Counted from the stretch's first letter, positions 8,195 to 17,552 are shown. The stretch: DNA of 64,000 nucleotides from Phycisphaeraceae bacterium (GCA_019636535.1 JAHBXK010000010.1:1-64000), one strand, 5' to 3'. Translations and numbers: made by a program. The notes: generated by a model from the letters alone, not told the origin.

Positions 8195-8364
8195 GGAGCT
8201 AGGGTAGAGCGTGGCGGATGAAGGGGGTGCGTGCGGCGTGGGGATTGAGGGTCGGGCGGGACAGAAAGACCGAAGGCTGGGCACGGAAACATGAGCGGGG
8301 CGATACACTGTGAATCGGCGTCGTCGCGTGAGGGAGACTCGGCGGGGCCGGCAGGGATGCGAAC

Positions 8365-9339
8365 GTGCGATTCGAAGGGCTCGATCGACTGCTGAACCGG
8401 CTCGGCTCCTATCCGTTGTGGGAGACGGCGGTCGAACTGGGCGTGATTTTCGTGGTGGTGTACGCGGTGTTCCGGTTTGTTCGGGGGACTCGCGCGGCGG
8501 GGGCGCTGAAGGGGACGCTGGTGCTGTTGGTGCTGGCGACGCTGCTGGTGCGCGTGCTGGGATCGACGGAGGCGTTCGCGAGGCTGAACTCGCTGTACGA
8601 GAGTTTCCTCACGTTCCTGGCGATCACGCTGATCGTGGTGTTTCAACCGGAGTTGCGGCGCGGGCTGATCAGGCTCGGTGAGGCGCCGATCCTGCGTCGG
8701 TCGGGGGTTGGGGCGGGGGTGGTCGTGGACGCGATCGTGGACTGCTGCGCGTATTTGTCGCGGGCGAAGTTCGGCGGGTTGATCGTGGTGGAGCGGGAGG
8801 TGAAGTTGCGCGGGCTCGTGGAGGGCGGGACGGAGTTGCACGCGCGGGTGTCGTCGCGGCTGTTGAAGACGGTGTTCTTTCCGGGCTCCGCGCTGCACGA
8901 CCTTGCGGTGGTGATCGGGGACGGGGAGATTCGCGCGGCGGGGGTTCAGTTGCCGCTGGCGGACCCGGAGGACATGCCTGACCCGAGCCTTGGTTCGCGT
9001 CACCGCGCGGCGGTGGGGCTGAGCAAGGAGTGCGACGCGGTGATCGTGGTGGTCTCGGAGGAGACGGGGACGATCTCGCTCGCGGAGTACGGACGGCTGC
9101 GGCAGGGGCTGTCGCCGGAATCGCTGCGGATGGAACTGCACCGGCTGCTGGTGGCGCGGGCGGAGAAGGTTGCGGCTTCGCGGGCCGAAGCGGCGGGCGT
9201 GGTGGTGACGGGGGAAGTCGAGGGCGGTGAGGTGGTGGTGGACGATGGGGCGGGTGACGGCGTCGGCGGGGCGGAACTGAACGGCGCGGCCAAGCCCGCG
9301 GGGGTGCTGGGGGAGAAGACGATCCGGAAGGTTGGGTGA
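8365..9339 (+). CDS. cdaA: Diadenylate cyclase, CdaA/DacA type
   Basis: Predicted to make cyclic di-AMP from two ATP at the inner membrane. Three membrane helices come first (around residues 20-37, 48-68 and 78-95; for example VELGVIFVVVYAVFRFV). The DAC domain follows, with RAKFGGLIVVERE, VFFPGSALHD, SRHRAAVGLS and IVVVSEETGTIS. The second catalytic motif RHR is intact. The first, normally DGA, reads DLA here (LHDLAVVIG): the aspartate is kept but the glycine is leucine. A charged, Gly-rich tail follows. The start is GTG at 8365 with AGGGA upstream. The YbbR-like gene follows immediately, as in known cdaA-cdaR operons. Confidence 0.88.
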   Translation: MRFEGLDRLLNRLGSYPLWETAVELGVIFVVVYAVFRFVRGTRAAGALKGTLVLLVLATLLVRVLGSTEAFARLNSLYESFLTFLAITLIVVFQPELRRGLIRLGEAPILRRSGVGAGVVVDAIVDCCAYLSRAKFGGLIVVEREVKLRGLVEGGTELHARVSSRLLKTVFFPGSALHDLAVVIGDGEIRAAGVQLPLADPEDMPDPSLGSRHRAAVGLSKECDAVIVVVSEETGTISLAEYGRLRQGLSPESLRMELHRLLVARAEKVAASRAEAAGVVVTGEVEGGEVVVDDGAGDGVGGAELNGAAKPAGVLGEKTIRKVG

Positions 9340-9382
9340 GGAGCGTGCGCGCGGTGCGCGGGCGCGAGCATCGGGAGTCGTG

Positions 9383-10654
9383 ATGCGGGCGAGCGTTCGA
9401 TCAGAGGTTCAGACGGTGGCGATCGCGGTGGTCGTGTCGCTGTTGATCTGGCTGTGGGCGGAGGGTCAGAACGTGACCCGCAAGCCGCTGAGCGTGCAGG
9501 TGATTCTGCCGGAACTGGCGGGGAGCGACCTGCTGCTTGACGCGCGGGAGGGGAGCGCGGCGGGGTTTGAGGGCGCGGTGCGTCTGGTGTTTGAAGGTTC
9601 AACGGCGGCGCTGGAGCGCGTGGAGGATCTGCGCGGATCGATCCTGAGCGTGGCGCCCGGGTCGCCCGGGTTGCCGACCACGCCGGGGGCGAACCAGGTG
9701 GTGAACCTGATGTCGGCGCTGCGGGCGCACCCGGAGATCATCCGGCTGAACGCGACGTTGACGCTGGTCGAACCGGAGACGGTGGTGGTGAGCGCTACGC
9801 GGCTGGCTTCGCGCGAATTGCCGGTGCGGGTTGAACTGGCGCGGAACATCTCGCTCGCGGGTGATCCGCGGCCGTCGGTGGGACGCGTGCGAGTGCGCGT
9901 GCCGGAAGCGCAGGCGGGGCGGCTGAACGAAGAGGCGTATGCGCTGGCGGTGGTGAGCGAGGATCAGATTCTGGGCTTGCGGGGCGAGGGGACGGAGAAC
10001 GTGAAGGCGACGCTGCGTCTGCCGGCGGGCATGGGTGAGTTTGACGCGGTGCGGTTTCAGCCGGACACGATCGACGTGACGCTGCGCGTGCGGCAGGCGC
10101 TGGAATCGGCGAAGTTGCCGGCGAACGTGCCGGTATGGCTGGCGCTGCCACCAACGGAACGGACGGACAGGTGGGAGATCGAGGTTCTGGACAAGTTCCT
10201 GCCCGAGGTGACGGTGTCGGGACCGCCGGAACAGGTGGCGCGGCTGGGACGGCCGGGGACGACGGTGAAGGCGGTGGTGGAGATCGGGTCGGACGATTTG
10301 CAGCGCATGGCGGAGGCCCTGAGCGGTGCGGCGAACACGACGGGCGGGAATGGGGCGGTTGGGGGCGGCACGCCCGGGGTGTTAACCAAGGCGGTCGTGT
10401 TCACGGGGTTGCCGGCGGGGGTGACGCCGGTGGGACAGGCGCCGCAGGTGCGGGTGCGGATCGTGCCGGTGGGAACGCCGACGGTGCCGCCCGCCCCGAG
10501 CCCGAACGGACCGGCGGGGTCTGAGCCTGGCGCATCGACTGGAGCGGGCGGGGCGGGGGTTGGGGTGGACGGTCGATCGCGGGCGGAAGGGCCGAGGGAA
10601 GAGTCTGGGGATTCGGAAGGGGCGGAAGAGAGACCCGTGTCGGAAGTGCCGTGA
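9383..10654 (+). CDS. YbbR/CdaR-like domain protein
   Basis: A 423-residue protein with one N-terminal membrane anchor (VQTVAIAVVVSLLIWLWAEG) and an extracytoplasmic part that looks like YbbR repeats, for example VRVELARNISLAGDPRPSVG and LPEVTVSGPPEQVARLG. CdaR, a YbbR protein, regulates CdaA in Firmicutes, and the position directly after cdaA supports the same role here. The C-terminal ~60 residues are low-complexity Pro/Gly/Glu. The ATG at 9383 is preferred: GGGAG is upstream and the anchor begins just after it. A TTG at 9332 overlapping cdaA and a GTG at 9380 are alternatives. Confidence 0.78.
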   Translation: MRASVRSEVQTVAIAVVVSLLIWLWAEGQNVTRKPLSVQVILPELAGSDLLLDAREGSAAGFEGAVRLVFEGSTAALERVEDLRGSILSVAPGSPGLPTTPGANQVVNLMSALRAHPEIIRLNATLTLVEPETVVVSATRLASRELPVRVELARNISLAGDPRPSVGRVRVRVPEAQAGRLNEEAYALAVVSEDQILGLRGEGTENVKATLRLPAGMGEFDAVRFQPDTIDVTLRVRQALESAKLPANVPVWLALPPTERTDRWEIEVLDKFLPEVTVSGPPEQVARLGRPGTTVKAVVEIGSDDLQRMAEALSGAANTTGGNGAVGGGTPGVLTKAVVFTGLPAGVTPVGQAPQVRVRIVPVGTPTVPPAPSPNGPAGSEPGASTGAGGAGVGVDGRSRAEGPREESGDSEGAEERPVSEVP

Positions 10655-11018
10655 GAACGGGCGGATACGGGTGCTTTTGAGGTGAGACCTGGGCGTTGGG
10701 GAAGGCGCGGCTATGGGTGCGGCGGGCGCTGGGTGTGCGCTGTCGTCAGGATGGTGGATGGGCATGACGCGGGCGTGTGCCACCGCTATTGTTCCGGCCC
10801 TAACCCGCCCGCCCCCCTTCGTACCGTCCTCTCCCTTTTTCTTTCCCCCCACCACGTCCCATTTCGGCGTCTTCGCGTGTGCGTTTGGCTTCGGATTGGC
10901 ATGCTCGGCCGCGAATCGACGCTTGTTGGGAGAGCGATGAGGCGGCGCATCGGTGTGGCGGGCGGCAGAAGAGCGGGCGGGATCGAATCGTCCAGACCCT
11001 AGCAGGAACACGACATCC
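10655..11018. other. Intergenic region before atpA with pyrimidine-rich tract
   Basis: No gene is supported here. Positions 10797-10895 form a pyrimidine-rich tract on the plus strand (CCCTTTTTCTTTCCCCCC at 10835-10852, then GGCGTCTTCGCGTGTGCG), similar in style to the repeats at 1-92. AGGA at 11004 is the likely ribosome-binding site for atpA. Confidence 0.5.
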
Positions 11019-12569
11019 ATGAAGATCAAGACCGACGAGATCACGAGCGTCATCAAGCAGGAGATCGCCCAGTACGCAGCGGAGTTGGAGATTTCCGAGG
11101 TCGGGCGGGTGGTGGAAGTGGGCGACGGCATCGCGCGCGTGTACGGCCTGTCGAAGGCGATGGCGGGCGAGATGCTGGAGTTTCAGACGTCGGGCGGGAG
11201 CGTGATGGGGCAGGTGTTCAACCTGGAGTCTGACACGGTGGGCGCGGTCATCTATGGTGACTACCTGGGCGTGAAGGAAGGGGACATGGTGAAGTCGACC
11301 GGGCGCCTGTTGGAGGTGCCGGTGGGCGAAGCGCTGCTGGGGCGCGTGGTGGACCCGCTCGGTCGGCCGCTGGACGACGGCCCGGCGATTCAGACGGACC
11401 AGTTCCGCAAGGTTGACATCATCGCGCCCGGGATCGCGGAGCGTCAGCCGGTGCACGAGCCGATGCAGACGGGCATCAAGGCCGTGGACAGCATGATCCC
11501 GATCGGTCGAGGTCAGCGTGAGTTGATCATCGGCGACCGGAAGACGGGCAAGACGGCGGTGGCGATCGACACGATCATCAACCAGAAGGAGTTCTGGGGC
11601 ACGCCGGACGCGGTGGTGTGCATCTACGTGGCGGTGGGGCAGAAGGAATCGACGGTTGCGGGGACGGTGGAGACGCTGCGGAAGTACGGCGCGATGGACT
11701 ACACGATCGTGGTGAACGCCGGCGCATCGGACCCGGCGCCGCTGCAGTACATCGCCCCGTACGCGGGCTGCACGATGGGCGAGTACTTCATGTGGCAGGG
11801 GAAGGACGGGAAGACGCCCAAGCACGCGCTGTGCATCTACGACGACCTGTCGAAGCAGGCGGTCGCGTACCGGCAGTTGTCGCTGCTGCTGCGTCGGCCG
11901 CCTGGACGCGAGGCGTATCCGGGCGACGTGTTCTACCTGCACTCGCGGTTGCTGGAGCGTGCGACGAAGTTGTCGAGCGACAACGGCGGCGGATCGCTGA
12001 CGGCGCTGCCGGTGATTGAGACGCAGGAGGGCGACGTTTCGGCGTACATCCCGACGAACGTGATCTCGATCACGGACGGGCAGATCTACCTGGAGCCGGA
12101 GTTGTTCTTCGCGGGTGTTCGGCCCGCCATCAACGTCGGCATCTCGGTGTCGCGCGTCGGTGGTAATGCGCAGATCAAGGCGATGAAGCAGATCGCGGGT
12201 TCGCTGCGTCTGGACTTGGCCGCGTATCGCGAACTGGAGGCGTTTGCGCAGTTGGGGACGGAACTGGACAAGGCGACGCAGAAGCAGTTGGATCGGGGCG
12301 CGCGGATGGTGGAGCTGCTCAAGCAGCCGCAGTTTGTGCCGATGAGCGTGGTCGATCAGGTCGTGTCGATCTTCGCCGGTTCGCGCGGGTTCCTCGACGA
12401 CGTTGAGATCAAGCGCGTGGGCGAGTTCGAGAAGGGCCTCTTGCACTTCATGTCGACGACGGGCAAGGCGGTGCGAGACGAGTTGGCGCAGAAGAAGGCG
12501 CTGGACAAGGATCTGGAGAAGAAGTTGGGCGACGCGATCACGCAGTACAAGGCGGGGTGGAAGAAGTAA
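11019..12569 (+). CDS. atpA: ATP synthase F1 subunit alpha
   Basis: Non-catalytic nucleotide-binding alpha subunit of the F1 head. At 516 residues it has normal length. The Walker A motif is [13 protein letters not shown], and the alpha signature regions [20 protein letters not shown] and [15 protein letters not shown] are intact. The ATG at 11019 has AGGA eleven bases upstream. It is unusual that no other F1Fo gene is adjacent: cdaA/ybbR lie upstream and a secreted LamG protein downstream, after a strong terminator. The conserved sequence argues for a working subunit rather than a decayed copy. The other subunits must be encoded elsewhere, or this is a second alpha. Confidence 0.95.
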   Translation: MKIKTDEITSVIKQEIAQYAAELEISEVGRVVEVGDGIARVYGLSKAMAGEMLEFQTSGGSVMGQVFNLESDTVGAVIYGDYLGVKEGDMVKSTGRLLEVPVGEALLGRVVDPLGRPLDDGPAIQTDQFRKVDIIAPGIAERQPVHEPMQTGIKAVDSMIPIGRGQRELIIGDRKTGKTAVAIDTIINQKEFWGTPDAVVCIYVAVGQKESTVAGTVETLRKYGAMDYTIVVNAGASDPAPLQYIAPYAGCTMGEYFMWQGKDGKTPKHALCIYDDLSKQAVAYRQLSLLLRRPPGREAYPGDVFYLHSRLLERATKLSSDNGGGSLTALPVIETQEGDVSAYIPTNVISITDGQIYLEPELFFAGVRPAINVGISVSRVGGNAQIKAMKQIAGSLRLDLAAYRELEAFAQLGTELDKATQKQLDRGARMVELLKQPQFVPMSVVDQVVSIFAGSRGFLDDVEIKRVGEFEKGLLHFMSTTGKAVRDELAQKKALDKDLEKKLGDAITQYKAGWKK

Positions 12570-12598
12570 GCCCCTGTCATATGGCAGCAACCGATCGG

Positions 12599-12628
12599 AA
12601 CCCCCGGCTTGTTCGCCGGGGGTTTTTC
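12599..12628 (+). terminator. Rho-independent terminator after atpA
   Basis: CCCCCGGC (12601-12608), loop TTGTTC and GCCGGGGG (12615-12622) form a perfect 8-bp GC stem followed by TTTTTCTC. It ends the atpA transcript 30 bases after the stop codon and confirms that atpA is the last gene of its unit. Confidence 0.9.
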
Positions 12629-12734
12629 TCTGGGCGGGCGGGGCGTGCCGGCTTGACCCGGACCGGCGTTGAACAATCTTCTCGGACGGGCTTGGCCTGG
12701 CCGGTCCCCGAGCATCGGTTAGACTGTGTGCTGA

Positions 12735-13949
12735 ATGTGCCTCCCCATCGCCCCTGCGAGTTCACCAAGCGGATGCCGTGGCGGCGGCGTTCAAGTTCTC
12801 GCCGTGCTCTCGCTGGCGGTCTTGCTGCCGACCGAGTGGGCGATGGGGCAAGGGCTCTCTCAGTCTTCGCTGCGATTCTTTGGAACGGGCACGGACCAGC
12901 AGGACCGAGTTCGGATCCAGATCGACGATGATGCGAGCGGCCCGGACGCCTCGACGCCTCTGGATCTCGGCGCGGGATCGTTCTCCATCGATTTTTGGGT
13001 GCGTGGCCGGTTGGCGGACAATCCCCGGCCGCTGTCGGGAGGAGTCGGACCCGGCGGAGAGTTCTTTGACTTTCGCTGGATCGACGGGCACGTGCTGATC
13101 GATCGGGACATCTGGGGTCCATCTTCTCGGGACTGGGGCGTCTCGGTGGCGAGGGGCAGGGTGCGCTTCGGCACGGGCTACAGCACGATCGACTCCGAGC
13201 ACACGATCGAGAGCGCTCAGAACATCCTCGACGACACTTGGCGGCATGTAGCGGTGATCCGAGATGCCGCGACCGGCGTGAAGTCGATCTATGTCGACGG
13301 CCTGCTGGACTACGCGTCACCGCCGAATCGCTCTCGCGACGATCTGAGCTACCCCGACGCGGGGGTTGTGGGCGCAGAGACACCGTGGGGTCCGTTCATC
13401 GTCATCGGCGCTGAGAAGCACGATGCCGGGTCGGAGTATCCATCTTTCAGTGGGTGGATGGACGAGGTGCGATTTTGGAACGTGGCGTTGAACGCCGATC
13501 AGGTTGCCGATGTGCGATGCCGTGTTCTGCCAGCCGCCACTCCGGGCTTGATTGCGGCATTTCGCTTCGAGGAGGGCGCGGGCAGCGTGGTGGCGGGCCT
13601 TGCCGGGGCCGCCGCGCCCGGCGGCGATGCCTCGATTCCGACCGGACAACTGATCGCCGGGATGCCCGGCAACGGCGAATGGTCACTCCGATCAGTTGAT
13701 CCGCTCTTTGCGGCTCCGGTTCCGTGCGACGGCGGAGCGCCAGGTCCGTGCCCGGGTGACCTGAACGATGACGGCGTGGTGGACCTTGCGGATTTGCTGG
13801 GCTTCCTCGGAGCCTGGAACCCGAATCTCGGGCAGAGCGTGACGCCGGGGACCAGCGGGGACGTGAACGGTGACGGCGTGGTTGATCTGGCGGATCTGCT
13901 GGATTTCCTTGGAGATTGGAACCCGAATCTGGGGCAGTCGTGTCCGTGA
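12735..13949 (+). CDS. Secreted LamG-like protein with dockerin-like tail
   Basis: A 404-residue exported protein. A hydrophobic signal segment (VQVLAVLSLAVLLPTEWAMG) is followed by a LamG/concanavalin-like fold of about 220 residues: FSIDFWVRGRL, then DDTWRHVAVIRDAATGVKSI and WMDEVRFWNVALNADQV are typical strands. From about residue 338 come two calcium-binding dockerin-like repeats, each built on GDxNxDGVVDLADLL and WNPNLGQ, ending in SCP. The tail is nearly the same as in the next two genes. LamG domains usually bind glycans or proteins; the exact ligand is unknown. The true start is uncertain because no ribosome-binding site is clear before 12735. Confidence 0.82.
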   Translation: MCLPIAPASSPSGCRGGGVQVLAVLSLAVLLPTEWAMGQGLSQSSLRFFGTGTDQQDRVRIQIDDDASGPDASTPLDLGAGSFSIDFWVRGRLADNPRPLSGGVGPGGEFFDFRWIDGHVLIDRDIWGPSSRDWGVSVARGRVRFGTGYSTIDSEHTIESAQNILDDTWRHVAVIRDAATGVKSIYVDGLLDYASPPNRSRDDLSYPDAGVVGAETPWGPFIVIGAEKHDAGSEYPSFSGWMDEVRFWNVALNADQVADVRCRVLPAATPGLIAAFRFEEGAGSVVAGLAGAAAPGGDASIPTGQLIAGMPGNGEWSLRSVDPLFAAPVPCDGGAPGPCPGDLNDDGVVDLADLLGFLGAWNPNLGQSVTPGTSGDVNGDGVVDLADLLDFLGDWNPNLGQSCP

Positions 13950-14008
13950 GCGTGGGTGACTGGGAGGCACAGAACTCCAGAACGGGTGCCTTTCGAGGCT
14001 GATTCAAG

Positions 14009-14038
14009 AGACCCCGGGCGAAGGCGTCCGGGGTCTTT
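14009..14038 (+). terminator. Terminator after LamG-like gene
   Basis: AGACCCCGG (14009-14017) pairs with CCGGGGTCT (14028-14036), giving a 9-bp stem with a 10-base loop and a short T run. The same hairpin core occurs after the multicopper oxidase gene at 17519-17550. Confidence 0.75.
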
Positions 14039-14357
14039 CCATTCGCGGACAATCTGACGGCGTGCGAGTCGTGAGCGTTACCTTCCGGGTGCGAGCGGGT
14101 CGTGCTCGCGGGCGGCGGATGACAGGCAAATCTGGGGTGATCTATGGGCGTAGGCAACGCTGCGGTGCTCTGCCAAGAAACTCGAGCGGGAGAGACGCGG
14201 CGGGGTTGTTCCGTGCATGACGGCATCGGTAAGTCGTTGTTTCGCTGACGCTTCGCGCATAAGCGATCCAACCTCGTGGAACTGGCGACCGAAGGCGACT
14301 GAGCAATCGGCCAGATAATCCGCCATTTTGGCCGTATTTCCGCCGATTCGCGTTTGG

Positions 14358-14385
14358 TTGACAATTCGGACATAAAGGTTAGATT
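14358..14385 (+). promoter_or_regulatory. Promoter upstream of multicopper oxidase gene
   Basis: TTGACA at 14358-14363 and TAGATT at 14380-14385, separated by 16 bases, match a sigma-70 promoter. It would leave a leader of about 125 bases before the ATG at 14519. The surroundings are AT-richer than the average of the window. Confidence 0.55.
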
Positions 14386-14427
14386 TAAGACGGGTGGGTT
14401 GTGTGATTGCGCTCTCACGGCGGTGCT

Positions 14428-14467
14428 CTCACCGGCCCGTTCGGGCGGAAGCAATGGGCACGGTGAG
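14428..14467 (+). ncRNA. Possible structured leader of multicopper oxidase mRNA
   Basis: CTCACCG (14428-14434) pairs with CGGTGAG (14461-14467), enclosing a hairpin GCCC-GTTC-GGGC (14435-14446) and 14 unpaired bases. I cannot match it to a known riboswitch. It may be a regulatory element or just a stable 5' UTR fold. Confidence 0.3.
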
Positions 14468-14518
14468 GTTTGGACTTCGAGTGGGGCGGGCACTTGCGGG
14501 TATGGGAGGAACGAACGC

Positions 14519-17458
14519 ATGAAATCGCGACAGATCCTGCTGGCAGTGTGGGCGGTGCTCGGTGCAATGCTGGCGGTTGGTCGATCGGCCTCTGCCGAAA
14601 CCTTCGTTGTTTACGTGTACAACAACCAGTTCAGCGTGAACCAGCCCGGCGGGCCGATCGCGCATCCCACGATCACCGTCGGTGACACGGTGCAGTGGGT
14701 CTGGCTGCAGGGGAATCACACGACCACGTCGGTGCAGGGGAGCATGGAGGTTTGGAACCAGCCGATCAGTTCGAGTTCCACCACGTTCTCGCGCACGTTC
14801 ACGCACTTGGGAACGCACTGGTACTACTGCATCCCGCACGGGTTCGACAATCTCGACGGCACGGCGGGAGGCATGCATGGGACCGTCACGGTTCTGTCCG
14901 CGGGCGTAGGCGCGTGCTGCATGCCCGGCGGCGCATGCATGGAGACGACCGAGGCCGGGTGCCTGAGTATGGGGGGCGTGTTTCAGGGCGTGCTGACGGC
15001 CTGCTCGCCTGATCCTTGCGGATCGGAGACCGTGACGATCGAGGTCGTCGCCGGCCGCGACAACGTGCTGTACGAGACTGTCGACGGCTCGGTGAGCAAT
15101 GCGCTGGGCAGTTTTCTCTATGTGGGCAATCAGAACTCCGGTGCTAAGCGGCGTTCGGCGGTGCGGTTCGGCTTGGACGCCATACCGCCCGGAGCCACGG
15201 TGATCAGTGCGGAGGCTCGGCTCTTCTGCAACCAGTCATCCGGCGCTACGTTCGCGGTCACGCTGCAGCGGCTGCTTTCGGACTGGGGCGAGGGCACCTC
15301 GGTAGCGGGCGGGAACGAGGGTTCGGGTGGCGCGGCCACGGCGGGAGATGCGACGTGGCTGCACACGTTCTGGCCGACACAGTTCTGGACGCTGCCCGGC
15401 GGGGACTTTGCACCGAGCGTGTCCGCCTCCGTGAATGTCTCGGCCCAGGGCGTTTTCTACACGTGGACCGGAGAGGGCATCAAGACGGACGTGCAGCACT
15501 GGGTGAACCACCCGGCGATGAACTTCGGGTGGATCATGCGTGGGGACGAGGCCAGCAGCGCCAACTCGAAGCGGTTTCTCAGCCGCGACAGCGCGATGAC
15601 CGCGAATCGGCCGCGGCTGATCGTGACGTACCTGCCTCCCCCGCCTCCGCCTCCGACCGGCGCGTGCTGCATGACGAGCGGGATGTGCGAAGTGGTGACC
15701 GAGCACCACTGCCACATGCACGGCGGGGTGTATCAGGGGAACGACACGACTTGCGGGAGTGTCGAGTGCGCGGTGGTGCTGACACCGTTCGTCGATCCGC
15801 TGCCGCGACCGGGCGTGGCGCAGCCGGTGAGCGGGCAGGCGGGCGGGGCCGCGCACTACGAGATTGCGATGACGGAGCAGTTTCAGCAGTTGCACCGCGA
15901 TCTTCCTCCCACACGGGTGTGGGGGTACGCGGGGTCGTACCCTGGCCCGACCATCGAGGCGTTCCGAGACCAGCCGGTGACGGTGACGTGGATCAATGAC
16001 CTTCGGGTCTTCGAGACGGGGACGCTGCGAACGACGCACACGCTGGCGGTCGATGAGTGCCTGCACGGTCCCGACGTGACGGGCCAAGTTCCTGTCGCGA
16101 TCGTGCATCTGCACGGCGGTAAAGTGCCGCCGGACAGCGATGGCTATCCCGATGATGCGTTTCCACCCGGAGCGCAGAGTCCGGTGTACAACTATCCGAA
16201 CATCCAACCCGCGGGGACGTTGTGGTATCACGACCATGCGCTGGGCATCACCCGGCTGAACGTGATGATGGGACTGGCGGGTTTCTACCTCCTGCGCGAC
16301 AGCGTGGAGCAGTCGCTTGGTCTGCCGTCGGGTGAGTACGAAGTTCCGCTGGCGATCCAGGACCGTTCGTTCCGCGCGGACGGCTCGTTGAGATACCACG
16401 ACGAATGGCACGAGCACTTCTTCGGCGACACGGTGCTTGTGAACGGGAAGGTCTGGCCGTACCTCGATGTCGATCGGGGCAAGTATCGTTTCCGGCTGCT
16501 CAATGGCAGCAACAGCCGGACTTACAGGCTGGCACTCTCGGATGGCGGCACGTTCTGGCAGATCGGGACCGATCTGGGGCTCATGTCATCGCCGACGGCG
16601 CTGACGTCTATCACGTTGCTTCCCGGCGAGCGCGCGGAGGTGATCATCGACTTTGCCGGCTACGCGCCGGGCACGGAGATCGTGCTGACCAACAGCGCAC
16701 CCGCGCCGTTCCCGGGATTCCCGGGGGTTGGCGTGATCCCGAACGTGATGAAGTTCGTCGTTGGCGCAGAGGTTGGCCATACTGCGTCGCTGCCCGGCTC
16801 GCTCGCGACGATCACGCCGCTTGACCCTGCCCAGGCGGTGATCGAACGGGTGCTCGACCTGAGAACGGCACCCAATGTGCATTGCCCGAATCACCACGGA
16901 GCCGTCTGGACGATTGATGGGCTGATGTGGGACGACATCACGGAATTCCCGAAACTCGGCGATATCGAGATCTGGACATGGCGGAACAACTCGGGCATCA
17001 GCCATCCGATGCACATGCACCTGGTGGCGTTCCAAGTGTTGAATCGTCAGGCGATCGACGACGTGACGGGCGAACCAACGGGGCCGCTGATTCCGCCAAC
17101 CGCGAGCGAGGTGGGTTGGAAGGACACGGTGGATGCCCCGCCGGGGTACTACACGCGTGTGATTACAAAGTTTGAAGGATTCACGGGGCTATTCCCGTAC
17201 CACTGCCACATTCTCGAGCACGAGGATCATGAGATGATGCGACAGTTCCGCGTGGTCTGCCCGGGCGACTACAACAACGATGGCGTGGTGGACCTGGCGG
17301 ACTTGCTGGACTTCCTCGGAGCGTGGAACCCGAACTTGGGGCAGAACGTGACGCCGGGGACCAACGGCGACGTGAACAACGATGGCGTGGTGGACCTGGC
17401 GGACCTTCTGGAGTTTCTTGGCGGTTGGAACCCGCATCTGGGACAGACGTGCCCGTGA
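14519..17458 (+). CDS. Secreted multicopper oxidase with plastocyanin, DNRLRE and dockerin-like domains
   Basis: A 979-residue exported protein. After a signal peptide (ILLAVWAVLGAMLAVGRSAS) comes a plastocyanin-like domain with copper ligands visible in GNHTTTSV and HWYYCIPHG...GGMHGTV. Next is a Cys-rich motif (GACCMPGGACMETTEAGC), a DNRLRE-type beta domain, a second Cys motif (GACCMTSGMCEVVTEHHC), and a CotA/bilirubin-oxidase-like core. The core has HLHGGKVPPDSDGYPDDAF, LWYHDHALGITRLN, HPMHMHLVAFQ and YHCHILEHEDHEMM, so all copper sites look present. Two dockerin-like repeats end the protein. GGGAGGA precedes the ATG at 14519. It probably oxidises phenols or metals outside the cytoplasm while tethered through the tail; the substrate is unknown. 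Confidence 0.88.
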   Translation: MKSRQILLAVWAVLGAMLAVGRSASAETFVVYVYNNQFSVNQPGGPIAHPTITVGDTVQWVWLQGNHTTTSVQGSMEVWNQPISSSSTTFSRTFTHLGTHWYYCIPHGFDNLDGTAGGMHGTVTVLSAGVGACCMPGGACMETTEAGCLSMGGVFQGVLTACSPDPCGSETVTIEVVAGRDNVLYETVDGSVSNALGSFLYVGNQNSGAKRRSAVRFGLDAIPPGATVISAEARLFCNQSSGATFAVTLQRLLSDWGEGTSVAGGNEGSGGAATAGDATWLHTFWPTQFWTLPGGDFAPSVSASVNVSAQGVFYTWTGEGIKTDVQHWVNHPAMNFGWIMRGDEASSANSKRFLSRDSAMTANRPRLIVTYLPPPPPPPTGACCMTSGMCEVVTEHHCHMHGGVYQGNDTTCGSVECAVVLTPFVDPLPRPGVAQPVSGQAGGAAHYEIAMTEQFQQLHRDLPPTRVWGYAGSYPGPTIEAFRDQPVTVTWINDLRVFETGTLRTTHTLAVDECLHGPDVTGQVPVAIVHLHGGKVPPDSDGYPDDAFPPGAQSPVYNYPNIQPAGTLWYHDHALGITRLNVMMGLAGFYLLRDSVEQSLGLPSGEYEVPLAIQDRSFRADGSLRYHDEWHEHFFGDTVLVNGKVWPYLDVDRGKYRFRLLNGSNSRTYRLALSDGGTFWQIGTDLGLMSSPTALTSITLLPGERAEVIIDFAGYAPGTEIVLTNSAPAPFPGFPGVGVIPNVMKFVVGAEVGHTASLPGSLATITPLDPAQAVIERVLDLRTAPNVHCPNHHGAVWTIDGLMWDDITEFPKLGDIEIWTWRNNSGISHPMHMHLVAFQVLNRQAIDDVTGEPTGPLIPPTASEVGWKDTVDAPPGYYTRVITKFEGFTGLFPYHCHILEHEDHEMMRQFRVVCPGDYNNDGVVDLADLLDFLGAWNPNLGQNVTPGTNGDVNNDGVVDLADLLEFLGGWNPHLGQTCP

Positions 17459-17517
17459 GTGTGGCACGGTCACGCGTTGCGATTCAGGGCAGTTGTGGTA
17501 GTAGGAAGTGAAAGAAC

Positions 17518-17552
17518 GAGACCCCGGGCGAGCACGTCCGGGGTCTTTTTGT
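17518..17552 (+). terminator. Terminator after multicopper oxidase gene
   Basis: AGACCCCGG (17519-17527) pairs with CCGGGGTCT (17538-17546), followed by TTTTTGTTT. The hairpin core is the same as at 14009-14036. Confidence 0.85.

Noticed and set aside
6830-8221. Plus-strand Gly/Glu-rich open frame opposite mnmE
   Set aside because: Shadow frame; the mnmE motifs on the other strand are decisive.
10800-12590. Long minus-strand frame opposite atpA
   Set aside because: Shadow of atpA, Arg/His-rich.
14386-14518. c-di-GMP (GEMM) riboswitch in the oxidase leader
   Set aside because: The conserved GEMM bases and tetraloop-receptor pattern are not there; only a generic fold can be drawn.
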